Below, in pieces: positions 44,630 to 53,574 of a stretch of DNA of 64,000 nt; position 1 is the first letter of the stretch; each line of letters starts with the position of its first letter. Source of the DNA: Blastococcus xanthinilyticus (GTDB taxonomy: Bacteria > Actinomycetota > Actinomycetes > Mycobacteriales > Geodermatophilaceae); the NCBI RefSeq assembly GCF_008124835.1, contig NZ_VNHW01000001.1, positions 534,563 through 598,562 on the forward strand. Direction: 5' to 3'. Made by a program: the position numbers and the translations under genes. The notes beneath the pieces were generated by a model. The model made no database searches. It saw only the letters and a program-made list of their open reading frames with translations, and was not told the DNA's origin.

Positions 44630-45679
44630 TCAGTCCATGCCCTTGAGGTCCTCGATGGCGCGCACCCGGTCGGCGTGCTCGGCGGCCAGCGGCACCACGT
44701 TGAGCGTGGTCACCCCGGCGTCGCGGAAGGCGGCCAGCCGTTCGGCCACGTGCCCGCGCGGCCCGACCAGCGCGACGCCGCGCACGAAGTCCTCGGGCAG
44801 CGCCGCGGCGGCCTCGTCCTTCTTCCCGTCGAGGTAGAGGTCCTGCACCCGGGCGGCGTCCTCGGCGTAGCCGTAGCGCACCGCCAGGTCGTTGTAGAAG
44901 TTCTTGCCGCGGGCGCCCATGCCGCCGATGTAGAGCGCGAGCTTGGCCCGCACCTGGTCCAGCGCCGCGGCCTGCTCGGCGGCGTCCTCGGTGATCAGCA
45001 GCTGGGTGTCGGCGGAGATGTCCAGCGGCCCGAGCTCCGGGTCGCGGCGGGCCTTCCCCTCGGCGAGGGCGTCGCCGAAGGCCGCGTCACTGCCCTCGGG
45101 CAGGAAGAACGCCGGCTGCCACGCCTCGAACAGCTCCGCGGCGAGGGCGACGTTCTTCGGCCCGATCGCGGCCAGCAGCATCGGGATCCGCGGCCGCACC
45201 GGCTGGTTGATCAGCTTCAGCGGCTTGCCGAGGCCGGTTCCGCCGCGCTCGGGGGTGAGCGGGACGTCGACGTGCTTCCCGTGGTGGTCGACCTTCTCCC
45301 GGCGCCACACCGCGCGGCAGACCTCGACGACTTCGCGGGTGGTGGCCAGCGGGGCGGTGTAGGGCACGCCGTGGAAGCCCTCGACCACCTGCGGGCCGGA
45401 GGCGCCGATGCCCAGGGTGAACCGGCCGCCGGAGAGGAAGTCCAGGCCGGCGGCGGTCATGGCCAGCAGCGTCGGCGTCCGGGAGTAGATGTTGAGGATG
45501 CCGGAGGCGATCTCGACCGTCGTCGTCCGCGCGGCCAGGAAGCCCAGGTGGCTGACCGCGTCGAAGGAGTAGGCCTCGGCGACGTAGACGGTGTCCAGCC
45601 CCGCGCGCTCGTAGTCGGCGATGACCGCCGTGGTGCGGTCGAAGCCGCCGCTGTACGAGATGGGCATGCCGATGCGCAC
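44630..45679 (-). CDS. LLM-class F420-dependent oxidoreductase
   Basis: The protein is 349 aa. Luciferase-like TIM-barrel motifs: AVIADYERAGLDTVYVAEAYS, IASGILNIYSRTPTLLAMTAAGLDFLSGGRF with the conserved SGGRFTLGIGASGPQV, and IPMLLAAIGPKNVALAAE. These are the pattern of mycobacterial-type F420-dependent enzymes that act on acyl-CoA or related substrates. GTG 45679 (VRIGMPISYSGG) is chosen because AGGAG lies 5 bases before it; the frame extends 12 codons further without a ribosome binding site. It is 43 bases downstream of the acyl-CoA ligase on the same strand and probably co-transcribed. Confidence 0.9.
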   Translation of the reverse strand: MRIGMPISYSGGFDRTTAVIADYERAGLDTVYVAEAYSFDAVSHLGFLAARTTTVEIASGILNIYSRTPTLLAMTAAGLDFLSGGRFTLGIGASGPQVVEGFHGVPYTAPLATTREVVEVCRAVWRREKVDHHGKHVDVPLTPERGGTGLGKPLKLINQPVRPRIPMLLAAIGPKNVALAAELFEAWQPAFFLPEGSDAAFGDALAEGKARRDPELGPLDISADTQLLITEDAAEQAAALDQVRAKLALYIGGMGARGKNFYNDLAVRYGYAEDAARVQDLYLDGKKDEAAAALPEDFVRGVALVGPRGHVAERLAAFRDAGVTTLNVVPLAAEHADRVRAIEDLKGMD

Positions 45680-45722
45680 GGGGGCTCCTGTCGCCGGGGA
45701 CGCGGTCACCGGCAACGTAGCC

Positions 45723-47255
45723 CTACCGCGGGACGGCGACCCAGCCCTCGGCGTCCCGGAGCGGGGCCTTCAGCACCTTGCCCCCGGCGTTGCGCGGCAG
45801 CGGCCCGTCGATGACCCGGACGAACTGCGGGCACTTGAAGTCGGCCAGCCGCTCGCGGGCGAAGCCGCACAGCGCCGGCACCAGCTGCTCGGCGGTCACG
45901 CCCGGCCGCGGCAGGACGACCGCGCCGACCTTCTCCCCCATCACCGGGTCGGGCACGCCGACGACCGCGACCTCGAGCACGTCGGGGTGCTCGGCCAGGG
46001 CGTTCTCCACCTCGACGCTGTACACGTTCTCGCCGCCGCGGTTGATCATGTCCTTGGCCCGGTCGACGATCCGGACGATGCCGTCGGTGATGGTCGCGAG
46101 GTCACCGGTGTGCAGCCAGCCGTCGACGAACGTCCCCGCCGTCCGCGCGGGGTCGCCCCAGTACCCGGCGACGACGTTGGGGCCGCGCACCAGCAGCTCG
46201 CCGACGCCGGTGACCGGATCGGGCCGGTCGAGCCGGACGTCGTTCACCGGCGTCGGGAAGCCGACGGCGTCGGCGTGTGTCCCGGCGTACTCGTGCGGGA
46301 GGAAGGTGGCCAGCGCGGAGGTCTCGCTCAGGCCGAAGCCGTTGCCGAGCCGGGCGTTGGGGAAGGCGGGGCCCAGCCGCTGCACGAGCTCGGGGGCGAT
46401 GGGCGCGCCGCCGTAGCTGAGCGTGCGGACGGTGCTGACGTCGGTGGTGGCCAGTGCCGAGTGGCGCAGCACCAGCTCGTAGATGGTCGGGACGCTGGTG
46501 AGCAGCGTGATGCCGTGCTCGGGGATGGCGGCCAGGAAGGCCGTGGCGTCGAAGCGCGGCATGAGCACTGACGTGCCGCCGAGGGCGACCTGGGTGAGGA
46601 ACTGGGAGTTGCAGCCGGTGACGTGGAACAGCGGCACCGAGATGAGGGTGGCGTGGCGGACGGCCCGGTCGCGGCTGAGCTCGCGGCAGCGGAGCACCGA
46701 CTCGATGTTGCTGAGGAAGTTCTCGTGCGTGGTCATCGCGCCCTTGGGGCGGCCGGTCGTGCCGCTCGTGTAGAACAGCGCGGCGACGTCGGTGTGCGCC
46801 GGGTCGGGCAGCTCGCCGGGCTCGCCGTCGGGCAGCGGCTCCCCCGGGCGGACGACGTGGGCGGCGCCGCAGTCGGCGAGGATGAAGTCCGCCTCCGCGG
46901 GGGCCAGCCGGGTGTTCATCGGGACGACGATCGCTCCGGCGAGCTGGGCGCCCCAGAAGGCGAGCACCCAGTCGACGCCGTTGGGCAGCTGCACGGCGAC
47001 CCGGTCGCCGGTGCCGACTCCGGCGTCCCGCAGACCGCCGGCGACGCGCATGGCGCGCTCCCACAGCTGGCCGTAGGTCAGCTCACCGCCGCCGAGCTCC
47101 ACGATCGCGGTGCTCTCGGCGCGCGTGGCTGCCTGGGCGAGGAGGACGCGGACGAGGTTGACCGGGAGGTCGGTGTAGCGCCGGATTCCGTCCGCGCCGG
47201 CCGCGATGCCACTGGTGTCGAAGGGGTACTGCTCTGCCGTTGTCTGCGTGCCCAT
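45723..47255 (-). CDS. Fatty-acyl-CoA ligase (AMP-forming)
   Basis: The protein is 510 aa. ANL superfamily motifs: the P-loop-like YTSGTTGRPKGAMTTH (A3), LGNGFGLSETSALATF (A5), GWLHTGDLATI (A7), IVDRAKDMINRGGENVYSVEVE (A8) and the C-terminal Lys in PRNAGGKVLKAPL (A10). It activates a fatty or aromatic acid to the acyl-AMP and then the CoA ester. ATG 47255 (MGTQTTAEQYP) is chosen because GGGGGAG precedes it closely; ATG 47267 is an alternative. The F420 oxidoreductase downstream may oxidise its product. Confidence 0.92.
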   Translation of the reverse strand: MGTQTTAEQYPFDTSGIAAGADGIRRYTDLPVNLVRVLLAQAATRAESTAIVELGGGELTYGQLWERAMRVAGGLRDAGVGTGDRVAVQLPNGVDWVLAFWGAQLAGAIVVPMNTRLAPAEADFILADCGAAHVVRPGEPLPDGEPGELPDPAHTDVAALFYTSGTTGRPKGAMTTHENFLSNIESVLRCRELSRDRAVRHATLISVPLFHVTGCNSQFLTQVALGGTSVLMPRFDATAFLAAIPEHGITLLTSVPTIYELVLRHSALATTDVSTVRTLSYGGAPIAPELVQRLGPAFPNARLGNGFGLSETSALATFLPHEYAGTHADAVGFPTPVNDVRLDRPDPVTGVGELLVRGPNVVAGYWGDPARTAGTFVDGWLHTGDLATITDGIVRIVDRAKDMINRGGENVYSVEVENALAEHPDVLEVAVVGVPDPVMGEKVGAVVLPRPGVTAEQLVPALCGFARERLADFKCPQFVRVIDGPLPRNAGGKVLKAPLRDAEGWVAVPR

Positions 47256-47320
47256 GCGCTCCCCCATCTCCGGTGCTGCCGGGTCCGGATTCTGCGCTCG
47301 TGAGCCAGGTCTCGGTGGCG

Positions 47321-47551
47321 GTGGGCGGTCACCCGATCCGTGGCTGTCCACAGTTACGGAACCGGATACGTCCCCACCCTGCGTAGTCTCCCGCTGTGCG
47401 TGATCTCCGTGGGGGCCTGGTCCGGACGTCGCTGGCTCTCGCACTGGGGGCGCTCGCGCTCACCGGCTGCTCGGAGAAGCAGGAGGCCAGCACCTCGCTG
47501 CCCACCCCCTCGGCCAGCGAGACCACGCCGGAGCTGCCGCCGCTCGGGCCC
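47321..47551 (+). repeat. Direct repeat of promoter, signal peptide and start of a lipoprotein gene, copy 1 (copy 2 at 49575-49818)
   Basis: Bases 47321-47551 and 49575-49818 are almost identical: 60-75 bases upstream of the GTG, the ribosome binding region, the signal peptide and the first 50 codons of a DUF6318 lipoprotein gene. Copy 2 has about 12 extra bases in the upstream part. The duplicated promoter shows that the whole cassette was amplified and not just its coding part. Confidence 0.85.
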
Positions 47552-47980
47552 GAGGACATGCCCATGCCCGACGAGGCCCGCACCCAGGACGCAGCGGGGG
47601 CGGAGGCCTTTGTTCGGTACTACGTCGATCTCATCAACCGGACGTCCAGGGTCATGGACGCCGAACCGCTCCGCCAGTTCAGCGATGGCTGCCGCGACTG
47701 CAATCGCATTGCCGACAACACCGAAGAAGCAAGCGCGGCCGGTCGCGCCTACCGCGACGGCCAGATCACAATCACCGAGTTCGCACCACCACTTCTCAAC
47801 GGAACAGTCGCGTCAGTGGCGATCACCTTTGACCAGGCAGAACTGACAGTCGTCGACTCAGCCAGCAATCGCGTTGAAGATGGCAGCTCGGAAGCTTATC
47901 CCGGTCTACCAGGCGGTATCGGGCTGCGGTGGGATGACCGCCTTCAATCATGGCTGATCACTGACTTCACCGTCGGATGA
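47396..47980 (+). CDS. DUF6318 lipoprotein, copy 1
   Basis: The protein is 194 aa with a lipoprotein signal peptide (SLALALGALALTGC, lipobox LTGC, Cys25). A Ser/Thr/Pro/Glu-rich linker leads to the family core GAEAFVRYYVDLINRTSRVM with the paired Cys in SDGCRDCNRIADN. This matches DUF6318 of actinobacteria, function unknown. The start is GTG 47396. Its stop overlaps the ATG of the secreted protein gene downstream (ATGA), so the two are translationally coupled. Codons in the middle are less G/C-rich at third positions than in neighbouring genes, pointing to faster divergence or foreign origin. Confidence 0.85.
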   Translation: MRDLRGGLVRTSLALALGALALTGCSEKQEASTSLPTPSASETTPELPPLGPEDMPMPDEARTQDAAGAEAFVRYYVDLINRTSRVMDAEPLRQFSDGCRDCNRIADNTEEASAAGRAYRDGQITITEFAPPLLNGTVASVAITFDQAELTVVDSASNRVEDGSSEAYPGLPGGIGLRWDDRLQSWLITDFTVG

Positions 47981-48897
47981 ACGTGATGAGAGCGTTTGGG
48001 CTGCTTGCTCCGGTCAGCCTCATTGCCTTGGTGTCAGCAGCGTCTCCAGCTGCGGCTGCCGATTGCGGCGCCCGGTTCTGTCCAGATGTCACCACGGGCG
48101 AGGGAAACCTGACTGCTACGTACCTGGAGCAGGCGCCGGGTGGGTCCGGGCTCGCCTCCAACAACGCTCCGATCCATCACCCCTATACCTACCGCCTGTC
48201 GCACCCGTGCGTCATAGACGACCGGGAGAACGGCGGTTGCCGGCCCAGCGACTTCCGCGAGTGCCCCGCACCACCGGGCCGCGTCGTCGAAGACCTGGTT
48301 CCCGAGCAGCGACGTCTTGTTATTCCTGGCCCTGACAACACGACCACCACCATCGACGGGTACCCCCCAAGGGATGCTCCGGTAGGCGCTCCCGTCGGCG
48401 AGTGGATCGTTGGCGAACGCGGGTGCATCGACATCACGGCACTCAACCCACCGCCGTCGCCGGCCGAGGTGTTCCGCTACTTCGAGACGCTCCCCCTGCC
48501 GGAGCTGACCACCCGGCACCAACCCCCCGGCGATGGCCTGACCGGTCTGCCGGTCATCTTCTACACCGACTCCCTCACCACCCAGACCTTCACCGTCGAC
48601 ATCCGCGGCTTCCAGGTCGTCATCCAAGCCACCGCCGAACAGTTCACCTGGCACACCGGCGACCCCACCGGTCAGATCACCACCACTGACCCCGGCCGGC
48701 CGTACCCCGACCAGACCATCGAGCACGACTACCGAACTGGCACCTACACGGCGTCCTTGACCGTCACCTGGAGCGCCACCTTCACCGTCAACGGCAGCAC
48801 CCCAGCCGACGTCCCCGGCACCACCACCACCGACGGACCACCCGTCACCTTCGACGTCCGCCAAGCCCGCATCGTCCTCACCAACCCCTACGACTGA
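47977..48897 (+). CDS. Secreted PKD-like domain protein, copy 1
   Basis: The protein is 306 aa. A Sec signal peptide (LLAPVSLIALVSAASPAAAA) precedes a Cys-containing N-domain (CGARFCPDV, CVIDDRENGGCRPSDFREC), then a C-terminal Ig/PKD-like beta domain with DIRGFQVVIQATAEQFTWH, DYRTGTYTASLTVTWSATF and DVRQARIVLTNPYD. It is probably a surface or secreted protein working with the lipoprotein encoded just before it. Homologues in this genus are often found in tandem (copy 2 at 50252). The family has no known function that I can name. Confidence 0.82.
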   Translation: MNVMRAFGLLAPVSLIALVSAASPAAAADCGARFCPDVTTGEGNLTATYLEQAPGGSGLASNNAPIHHPYTYRLSHPCVIDDRENGGCRPSDFRECPAPPGRVVEDLVPEQRRLVIPGPDNTTTTIDGYPPRDAPVGAPVGEWIVGERGCIDITALNPPPSPAEVFRYFETLPLPELTTRHQPPGDGLTGLPVIFYTDSLTTQTFTVDIRGFQVVIQATAEQFTWHTGDPTGQITTTDPGRPYPDQTIEHDYRTGTYTASLTVTWSATFTVNGSTPADVPGTTTTDGPPVTFDVRQARIVLTNPYD

Positions 48898-48901
48898 GGC
48901 C

Positions 48902-49489
48902 ATGCGTGACCATCGGAACGGCCTGATCCATGCAGCACTCGGCTGCATCCTCCTCGCGACGGTGACCCTCACCGGGTGCTCGGAGCAACACGAGACCCGC
49001 ATCACCAGCCCGACGTCATCAGCCGGCGAGACGCCGCCGGAGCTGCCGCCGATCGGGCCCGAGGACATTCTGATGCCCGAGGAAGCCCGCGAGAAGACCC
49101 CCGACGGTGCGGAGAGCTTCGTCCGCTACTACTTCGATCTGGTCAACCGCATGTCGACGACGTTGGACGCTCGGCCGCTCCGTCAACTGAGCGCCGACTG
49201 CCAGGGCTGCGACCGCATCGCGTCCAACGCGGAGCTGAGCGCCCGATCGGGATACCGGTACGAGGGCGGCGAGATCACGCTCACCGAGGTGGCACCGCCA
49301 CTGGTTACCGGCGACCAGGCGGAAGTGACCCTCCGCCTCGACCAGACAGCCCTGGCGGTGCTGGATGCCTCGGGTGCTCGCCTGGAGAGGGGGAGTTCCG
49401 ACGCGTTCGTCGGCGTCCCAGCCGACGTCACCCTCGCCTGGGATCCCACCTCCACGTCGTGGCGGATGACCTCCCTGACGTTCGGCTGA
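48902..49489 (+). CDS. DUF6318 lipoprotein, copy 2
   Basis: The protein is 195 aa with a lipobox VTLTGC and the same core (GAESFVRYYFDLVNRMSTTL and CQGCDRIA) as copies 1 and 3, but only about half identical overall. It begins 4 bases after the secreted-protein stop, so copy 1, secreted protein and this gene form one transcript. It has no secreted partner of its own behind it, unlike copies 1 and 3. Either the partner was lost or copy 2 arose from a partial duplication. Confidence 0.82.
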   Translation: MRDHRNGLIHAALGCILLATVTLTGCSEQHETRITSPTSSAGETPPELPPIGPEDILMPEEAREKTPDGAESFVRYYFDLVNRMSTTLDARPLRQLSADCQGCDRIASNAELSARSGYRYEGGEITLTEVAPPLVTGDQAEVTLRLDQTALAVLDASGARLERGSSDAFVGVPADVTLAWDPTSTSWRMTSLTFG

Positions 49490-49574
49490 TGCAGCACCGC
49501 CATCTCGCGATCCAGCGTTGACGTTCGACGCGCTCCGGGCCGGGCGCGGTCTTCGCCATCTGGCCGGCGAGAAC

Positions 49575-49818
49575 GTGGGCCGGTCACCCGATCCGGCGGC
49601 GAATCGCTGTCTGTCCACAGTTACGGAACCGGATACGTCCCCACCGTGCGTAGTCTCCCGCTGTGCGTGATCTCCGTGGGGGCCTGGTCCGGACGTCGCT
49701 CGCCCTGGCCGTGGGGGCGCTCGCGCTCACCGGCTGCTCGGAGAAGCAGGAGGCCAGCACCACCCTCCCGACGCCTTCGGCAACCGAGACCACGCCGGAG
49801 CTCCCGCCGCTCGGGCCG
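49575..49818 (+). repeat. Direct repeat, copy 2 of the lipoprotein promoter and signal peptide block
   Basis: Near-identical to 47321-47551 (see there). It supplies a separate promoter for the second cassette, so copies 3 and the second secreted gene are transcribed independently of copies 1 and 2. Confidence 0.85.
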
Positions 49819-50250
49819 GCTGACTTCCCGGTTCCTCAAGAAGCGCGTGCGGAGACGCCCGATGGTGCTGTTGAGTTCGTTCGTTACTACGTCGCTCTCA
49901 CCAAGCACCTGGCACTCAACTCCGCAGATCCGACGCCCCTGGTGGATTTGAGCCAGGACTGTCGCACGTGCATCCGTATCGCTCAGTCGTTCGAAGCGGA
50001 CCTCGCTGCCCAGTACAGCTACCGGGACTACGAGTACGAGTTCGACGAGTACGGCCCGGCCCTGATCAACGGCGATACGGCCGAAGTTGGGTTCGCGTAC
50101 GTGCAAGGCCCGATCACCGCGGTGGACCCTGCCGGGCAGGTCGTCCCGGACCGATCAGCGGCGACACCCCAAGAGCTGCGGTCGGGAGCGACCCTTCTCT
50201 GGAAGGACGACGTCCAGAGCTGGGTGATGACCGGTCTGACGGTGGGCTGA
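49663..50250 (+). CDS. DUF6318 lipoprotein, copy 3
   Basis: The protein is 195 aa. The first 55 residues are almost identical to copy 1 (same lipobox LTGC, same KQEAS linker), while the core (GAVEFVRYYVALTKHLALN, CRTCIRIAQ) diverges. Sharp change from identity to divergence at about codon 50 suggests gene conversion or selection for variable exposed parts. GTG 49663 is the start. It is followed by the second secreted-protein gene with one base between. Confidence 0.85.
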   Translation: MRDLRGGLVRTSLALAVGALALTGCSEKQEASTTLPTPSATETTPELPPLGPADFPVPQEARAETPDGAVEFVRYYVALTKHLALNSADPTPLVDLSQDCRTCIRIAQSFEADLAAQYSYRDYEYEFDEYGPALINGDTAEVGFAYVQGPITAVDPAGQVVPDRSAATPQELRSGATLLWKDDVQSWVMTGLTVG

Positions 50251-50251
50251 G

Positions 50252-51187
50252 ATGCGAAGGCTGGCCATCACCCTGTGTGTCTTGGCAGCGTGGATCGTGG
50301 TCAATGCATCGGTCGCTCAGGCCTGCGTAGGACTCGACTGCGACGACCCCGTCGTGACGACGGGCCAGGGCGCGCTCACGGCGGCCTACCTGGAGCAGGG
50401 GCCGGGCGGATCCGGGGTTGCCTCGAACAGCCCTCCGCCCAACCACCCCTACACCTACCGGCTGTCGCACCCGTGTGTCGTCGATGACCGGGAAAACGGC
50501 GGTTGCCGGGCCAGCGACTTCCGCGAATGCCCCGCGCCACCGGACCGCGTCGTCGAGGATCTCGTTCCCGAGCAGCGACGCCTGGCGCTACCTGGCCCGG
50601 ACGTCGACGGCGACGGAAACCCGGACGGCGGCACCGTGACGACCGACGGCTTCCCCACCGACGGCGCGCCGGTGGGGACGCCCGTCGGACCGTGGATCGT
50701 CGGAGCGCGAGGGTGCATCGACATCACGGCACTGAACCCACCGCCGTCACCGGCCGAGGTGTTCCGCTACTTCCAGACCCTGCCGCTACCTGAACTGGTC
50801 ACCCAGCACCAGCCACCCGGCGACGGGCTGACCGGCCTGCCGGTCATCTTCTACACCGACTCCCCCACCACCCAGACCTTCACCGTCGACATCCGCGGCT
50901 TCCAAGTCGTCATCCAGGCCACCGCCGAACAGTTCACCTGGCACACCGGCGACCCCACCGGCCAGATCGTGACCACCGACCCCGGCCAGCCCTATCCGGA
51001 TCAGACGATCGAGCACGACTACCGAACCGGCACCTACACGGCTCACCTCACGGTCACCTGGGGCGCCACCTTCACCGTCAACGGCAGCACCGCAGCCGAC
51101 GTCCCCGGAACCACCACCACCGACGGACCGCCCGTCACCTTCGACGTCCGCCAAGCCCGCACCGTCCTCACCAACCCTTACGACTGA
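50252..51187 (+). CDS. Secreted PKD-like domain protein, copy 2
   Basis: The protein is 311 aa. The signal peptide differs from copy 1 (ITLCVLAAWIVVNASVAQA), but from GCIDITALNPPPSPAEVFRYF to the end the two are almost identical, and at DNA level 48421-48897 and 50711-51187 align with few changes. The middle carries a small acidic insert (DVDGDGNPDGG) absent from copy 1. It has the same Cys pattern (CVGLDCDD, CVVDDRENGGC). It is coupled to DUF6318 copy 3. Confidence 0.82.
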   Translation: MRRLAITLCVLAAWIVVNASVAQACVGLDCDDPVVTTGQGALTAAYLEQGPGGSGVASNSPPPNHPYTYRLSHPCVVDDRENGGCRASDFRECPAPPDRVVEDLVPEQRRLALPGPDVDGDGNPDGGTVTTDGFPTDGAPVGTPVGPWIVGARGCIDITALNPPPSPAEVFRYFQTLPLPELVTQHQPPGDGLTGLPVIFYTDSPTTQTFTVDIRGFQVVIQATAEQFTWHTGDPTGQIVTTDPGQPYPDQTIEHDYRTGTYTAHLTVTWGATFTVNGSTAADVPGTTTTDGPPVTFDVRQARTVLTNPYD

Positions 51188-51226
51188 CCTGCGAAAACTG
51201 TCAGAGGTCGGTCCTACGGTGCAGGT

Positions 51227-52771
51227 GTGTTGGACCTGGGGCCCCCTCGCGAGCCGGATGACGGCGACCGCATCCAGGTCGTGCCCGACCCGGCTCCGAT
51301 GTCGAGCGACCTGGAGCTCGTCGCCGACATCTGGGCCGCCGACGCCCGCGAGTCGCGGCACGCGGCCCAGCGCGCGGAGGCCATCGCGGCCCTCGCCCGA
51401 CGCCGCTCGATCGAACGTGACCGCGAGTTCGGTCGGGTCGGCGGCCCCGGCCTGGACAGCCGCCTCCGGCAGAACCCGGTGCTGACCCAGGTCAGCGACA
51501 CCTTCGTCTCCGAGCTCGCGCTCATCCGCGGCTGCACCGAGACGGAGGCCGAGTTCCTGGCCGTCGAGTCGATCCTGCTCACCACCACTCTCGTCGGCAC
51601 GTGGAACGCCTTGTACGCCGGCGAGATCGACGTGCGGAAGATGCGGGCCCTGGTCGACCTCCTCGGCAGGGTCAAGCCCGCGGTGGTGGAGGAGGTGGAG
51701 CGGCGAGTACTTCCGGACGCCGGCCGGCTCACCGTGCCGCAGCTCCGCTACCGCATCCGCCGCGCGCTCACCGAACTCGACGCCGAGGCGCTCGAGCGGC
51801 GCCGGCGCGAGGCGGCCCGCCGGGCCAACGTCACGGCGCGTCCCACGGGCGACGGCATGAGCCAGGTCGTCGTCGACCTCCCGGTCCCGCAGGCCGCCGC
51901 CTGCGTCGACGCCATCGACCAGTACGCCCAGCTGCTGCGTGCCGACGGCGACCAGCGGCCCATCGGCGTCATCCGCGCAGCCGTTGCCGCCGACCTCATC
52001 CTGCGGCCCTGGGACACCTCCCGGCCACCGGTCACCGCCCAGCTCACGATCCATGCGCCGCTAGCCGCGCTGGCCGACCAGGAGCCGGCCGACCCCTCGC
52101 CTCAGCCGGCCGCCGAGATCGCCGGGGAGGTCGTCACCGCGGCGCAGTGCCGGGAACTCCTCCGGGAGCTCGGCATGCTCGGGATCGGGGCCGCGCCCGC
52201 CGGCGGCTGCGTCCGGGTGGCCGTTGAGGACCCGGTCACCGGCCGGCTCGTCGCCGTGGCCACCCGCAGAGAGCTGCAGCGGGCCGGCGGAAGCCGGCGT
52301 CGGCGCAGGCGTCGCGGCGGGCCCGGCGAACCGGCCACCGACGGCCCGCCGACCGACGACGCGACCACCGACGGACCGACCACCGACGGCCCCGGCATTC
52401 GCCCACCCCCGGGCGTCTCTGCCTACCGGCCCGCCGCCGGCCAACAACGGTTCGTCCGCACGCGTGACCGGCACTGCCGGATGCCGGGATGCCGTCGCCG
52501 GGCCGGTCGCTGCGACATCGACCACGGCATCGCACACGCCGATGGTGGGCCGACGGACTGCTGGAACCTCTGCTGCCTTTGCCGCCGGCACCACCGCATC
52601 AAGACCTTCGCCCGCGGCTGGCACTTCGAGCTGCTCGACGACGGGCGGCTGGTCGTCCGCACGCCGAGCGGCGTCTCCCGGGTCACCCGGCCACCGGGCT
52701 GGTGCCACGATCCGGAGCCCGACCCACCCTGGCTCGACGAGCAGCACCCGCCCGACCCGCAGTACTGCTGA
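51227..52771 (+). CDS. DUF222/HNH (13E12-type) endonuclease-like protein
   Basis: The protein is 514 aa. DUF222 fills residues 60-300 (SELALIRGCTETEAEFLAVE, LVDLLGRVKPAVVEEVE, LTVPQLRYRIRRALTELD), and after an Asp/Thr/Pro linker with DGP repeats (about 365-395) comes an HNH domain with zinc Cys pairs: CRMPGCRRRAGRCDIDH, HADGGPTDCWNLCCLCRRHH. This is the 13E12-repeat architecture found in many copies in actinobacteria and thought to be mobile-element linked. Its role is not established. GTG 51227 is the start, 39 bases behind the secreted-protein gene. Confidence 0.9.
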   Translation: MLDLGPPREPDDGDRIQVVPDPAPMSSDLELVADIWAADARESRHAAQRAEAIAALARRRSIERDREFGRVGGPGLDSRLRQNPVLTQVSDTFVSELALIRGCTETEAEFLAVESILLTTTLVGTWNALYAGEIDVRKMRALVDLLGRVKPAVVEEVERRVLPDAGRLTVPQLRYRIRRALTELDAEALERRRREAARRANVTARPTGDGMSQVVVDLPVPQAAACVDAIDQYAQLLRADGDQRPIGVIRAAVAADLILRPWDTSRPPVTAQLTIHAPLAALADQEPADPSPQPAAEIAGEVVTAAQCRELLRELGMLGIGAAPAGGCVRVAVEDPVTGRLVAVATRRELQRAGGSRRRRRRRGGPGEPATDGPPTDDATTDGPTTDGPGIRPPPGVSAYRPAAGQQRFVRTRDRHCRMPGCRRRAGRCDIDHGIAHADGGPTDCWNLCCLCRRHHRIKTFARGWHFELLDDGRLVVRTPSGVSRVTRPPGWCHDPEPDPPWLDEQHPPDPQYC

Positions 52772-52944
52772 CCGAGGGAACGGCTGAGCCACGGCCTGCT
52801 GAGTGACGGACCTGCCGAGTGACGGCGCTCCCGAGCGACGGAACCAGCGCGTCCGGAACCGGTGACAACGAGTGGCCGAGCGAGGAGAGTGAGCGGGGCG
52901 GCGATGCCGTCCGGGGCTCGCCTGCTCGCGAGAGGAACCGTCGC

Positions 52945-53565
52945 ATGTACGCGCGCTCCACCACCATCACCGGCGACCCGGCGAACGTCGACCGCGGCAT
53001 CGTCTTCGTCCGGGACAAGGTCCTGCCCGCCGTCATGGGCATGGACGGATTCGTCGGCCTAAGCATGCTCGCCGACCGGCACTCGGGCAGATGCGTCACC
53101 ACCAGCGCCTGGGAGGACCGCGCCGCCCTGCACCGCAGCGCCAACGAGGTGAAGGGCATGCGCGCCCGGGCCGCCGACATCCTGGCCGGCACCGCCGTGC
53201 ACGAGGAGTGGACCATCGCCGTGCTGCACCGGCTGCACCCGGCACCGGAGGGGGCCTGCACCCGAGTCACGTGGACGCGCGGCCGCCCCGACCGCCTGGA
53301 CCACATGGTCGACGCGTTCGGGGTGAGCATGGTGCCCCGCCTCCAGGACATTCCTGGCTTCTGCTCGGTCAGCATGCTCGTCGACCCGCCCCAGGGCCGC
53401 AGCTCCACCGCCGTCACCTACGACAGCCGGGAATCCATGCAGGCCGCCCTCGACCGCGCCACCGAGCTGCGCCAGGAGTTCAGCCGGCTCATGGGCGCCC
53501 AGCTGGTCGAGGTCGCCACCTTCGAGCTGGTCGTCGCCCACCTGCACGTCCCCGAGACCGTCTGA
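52945..53565 (+). CDS. Tandem ABM/dimeric alpha-beta barrel-like protein, paralogue
   Basis: The protein is 206 aa and a paralogue of the gene at 26867 with the same two-domain layout: MYARSTTITGDPANVDRGI, VLPAVMGMDGFVGLSML and GRCVTTSAWEDRAAL, then CTRVTWTRGRP, DIPGFCSVSMLVD and VAHLHVPETV. ATG 52945 is chosen by homology to the paralogue (GAGAGGAACC upstream); the frame extends 42 unlikely codons further. Only the protein sequence is similar, the leaders are not, so this is an older duplication than the leader copy at 31489. It is convergent with the UGSC operon. Confidence 0.8.
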   Translation: MYARSTTITGDPANVDRGIVFVRDKVLPAVMGMDGFVGLSMLADRHSGRCVTTSAWEDRAALHRSANEVKGMRARAADILAGTAVHEEWTIAVLHRLHPAPEGACTRVTWTRGRPDRLDHMVDAFGVSMVPRLQDIPGFCSVSMLVDPPQGRSSTAVTYDSRESMQAALDRATELRQEFSRLMGAQLVEVATFELVVAHLHVPETV

Positions 53566-53574
53566 CGGCAAAGC

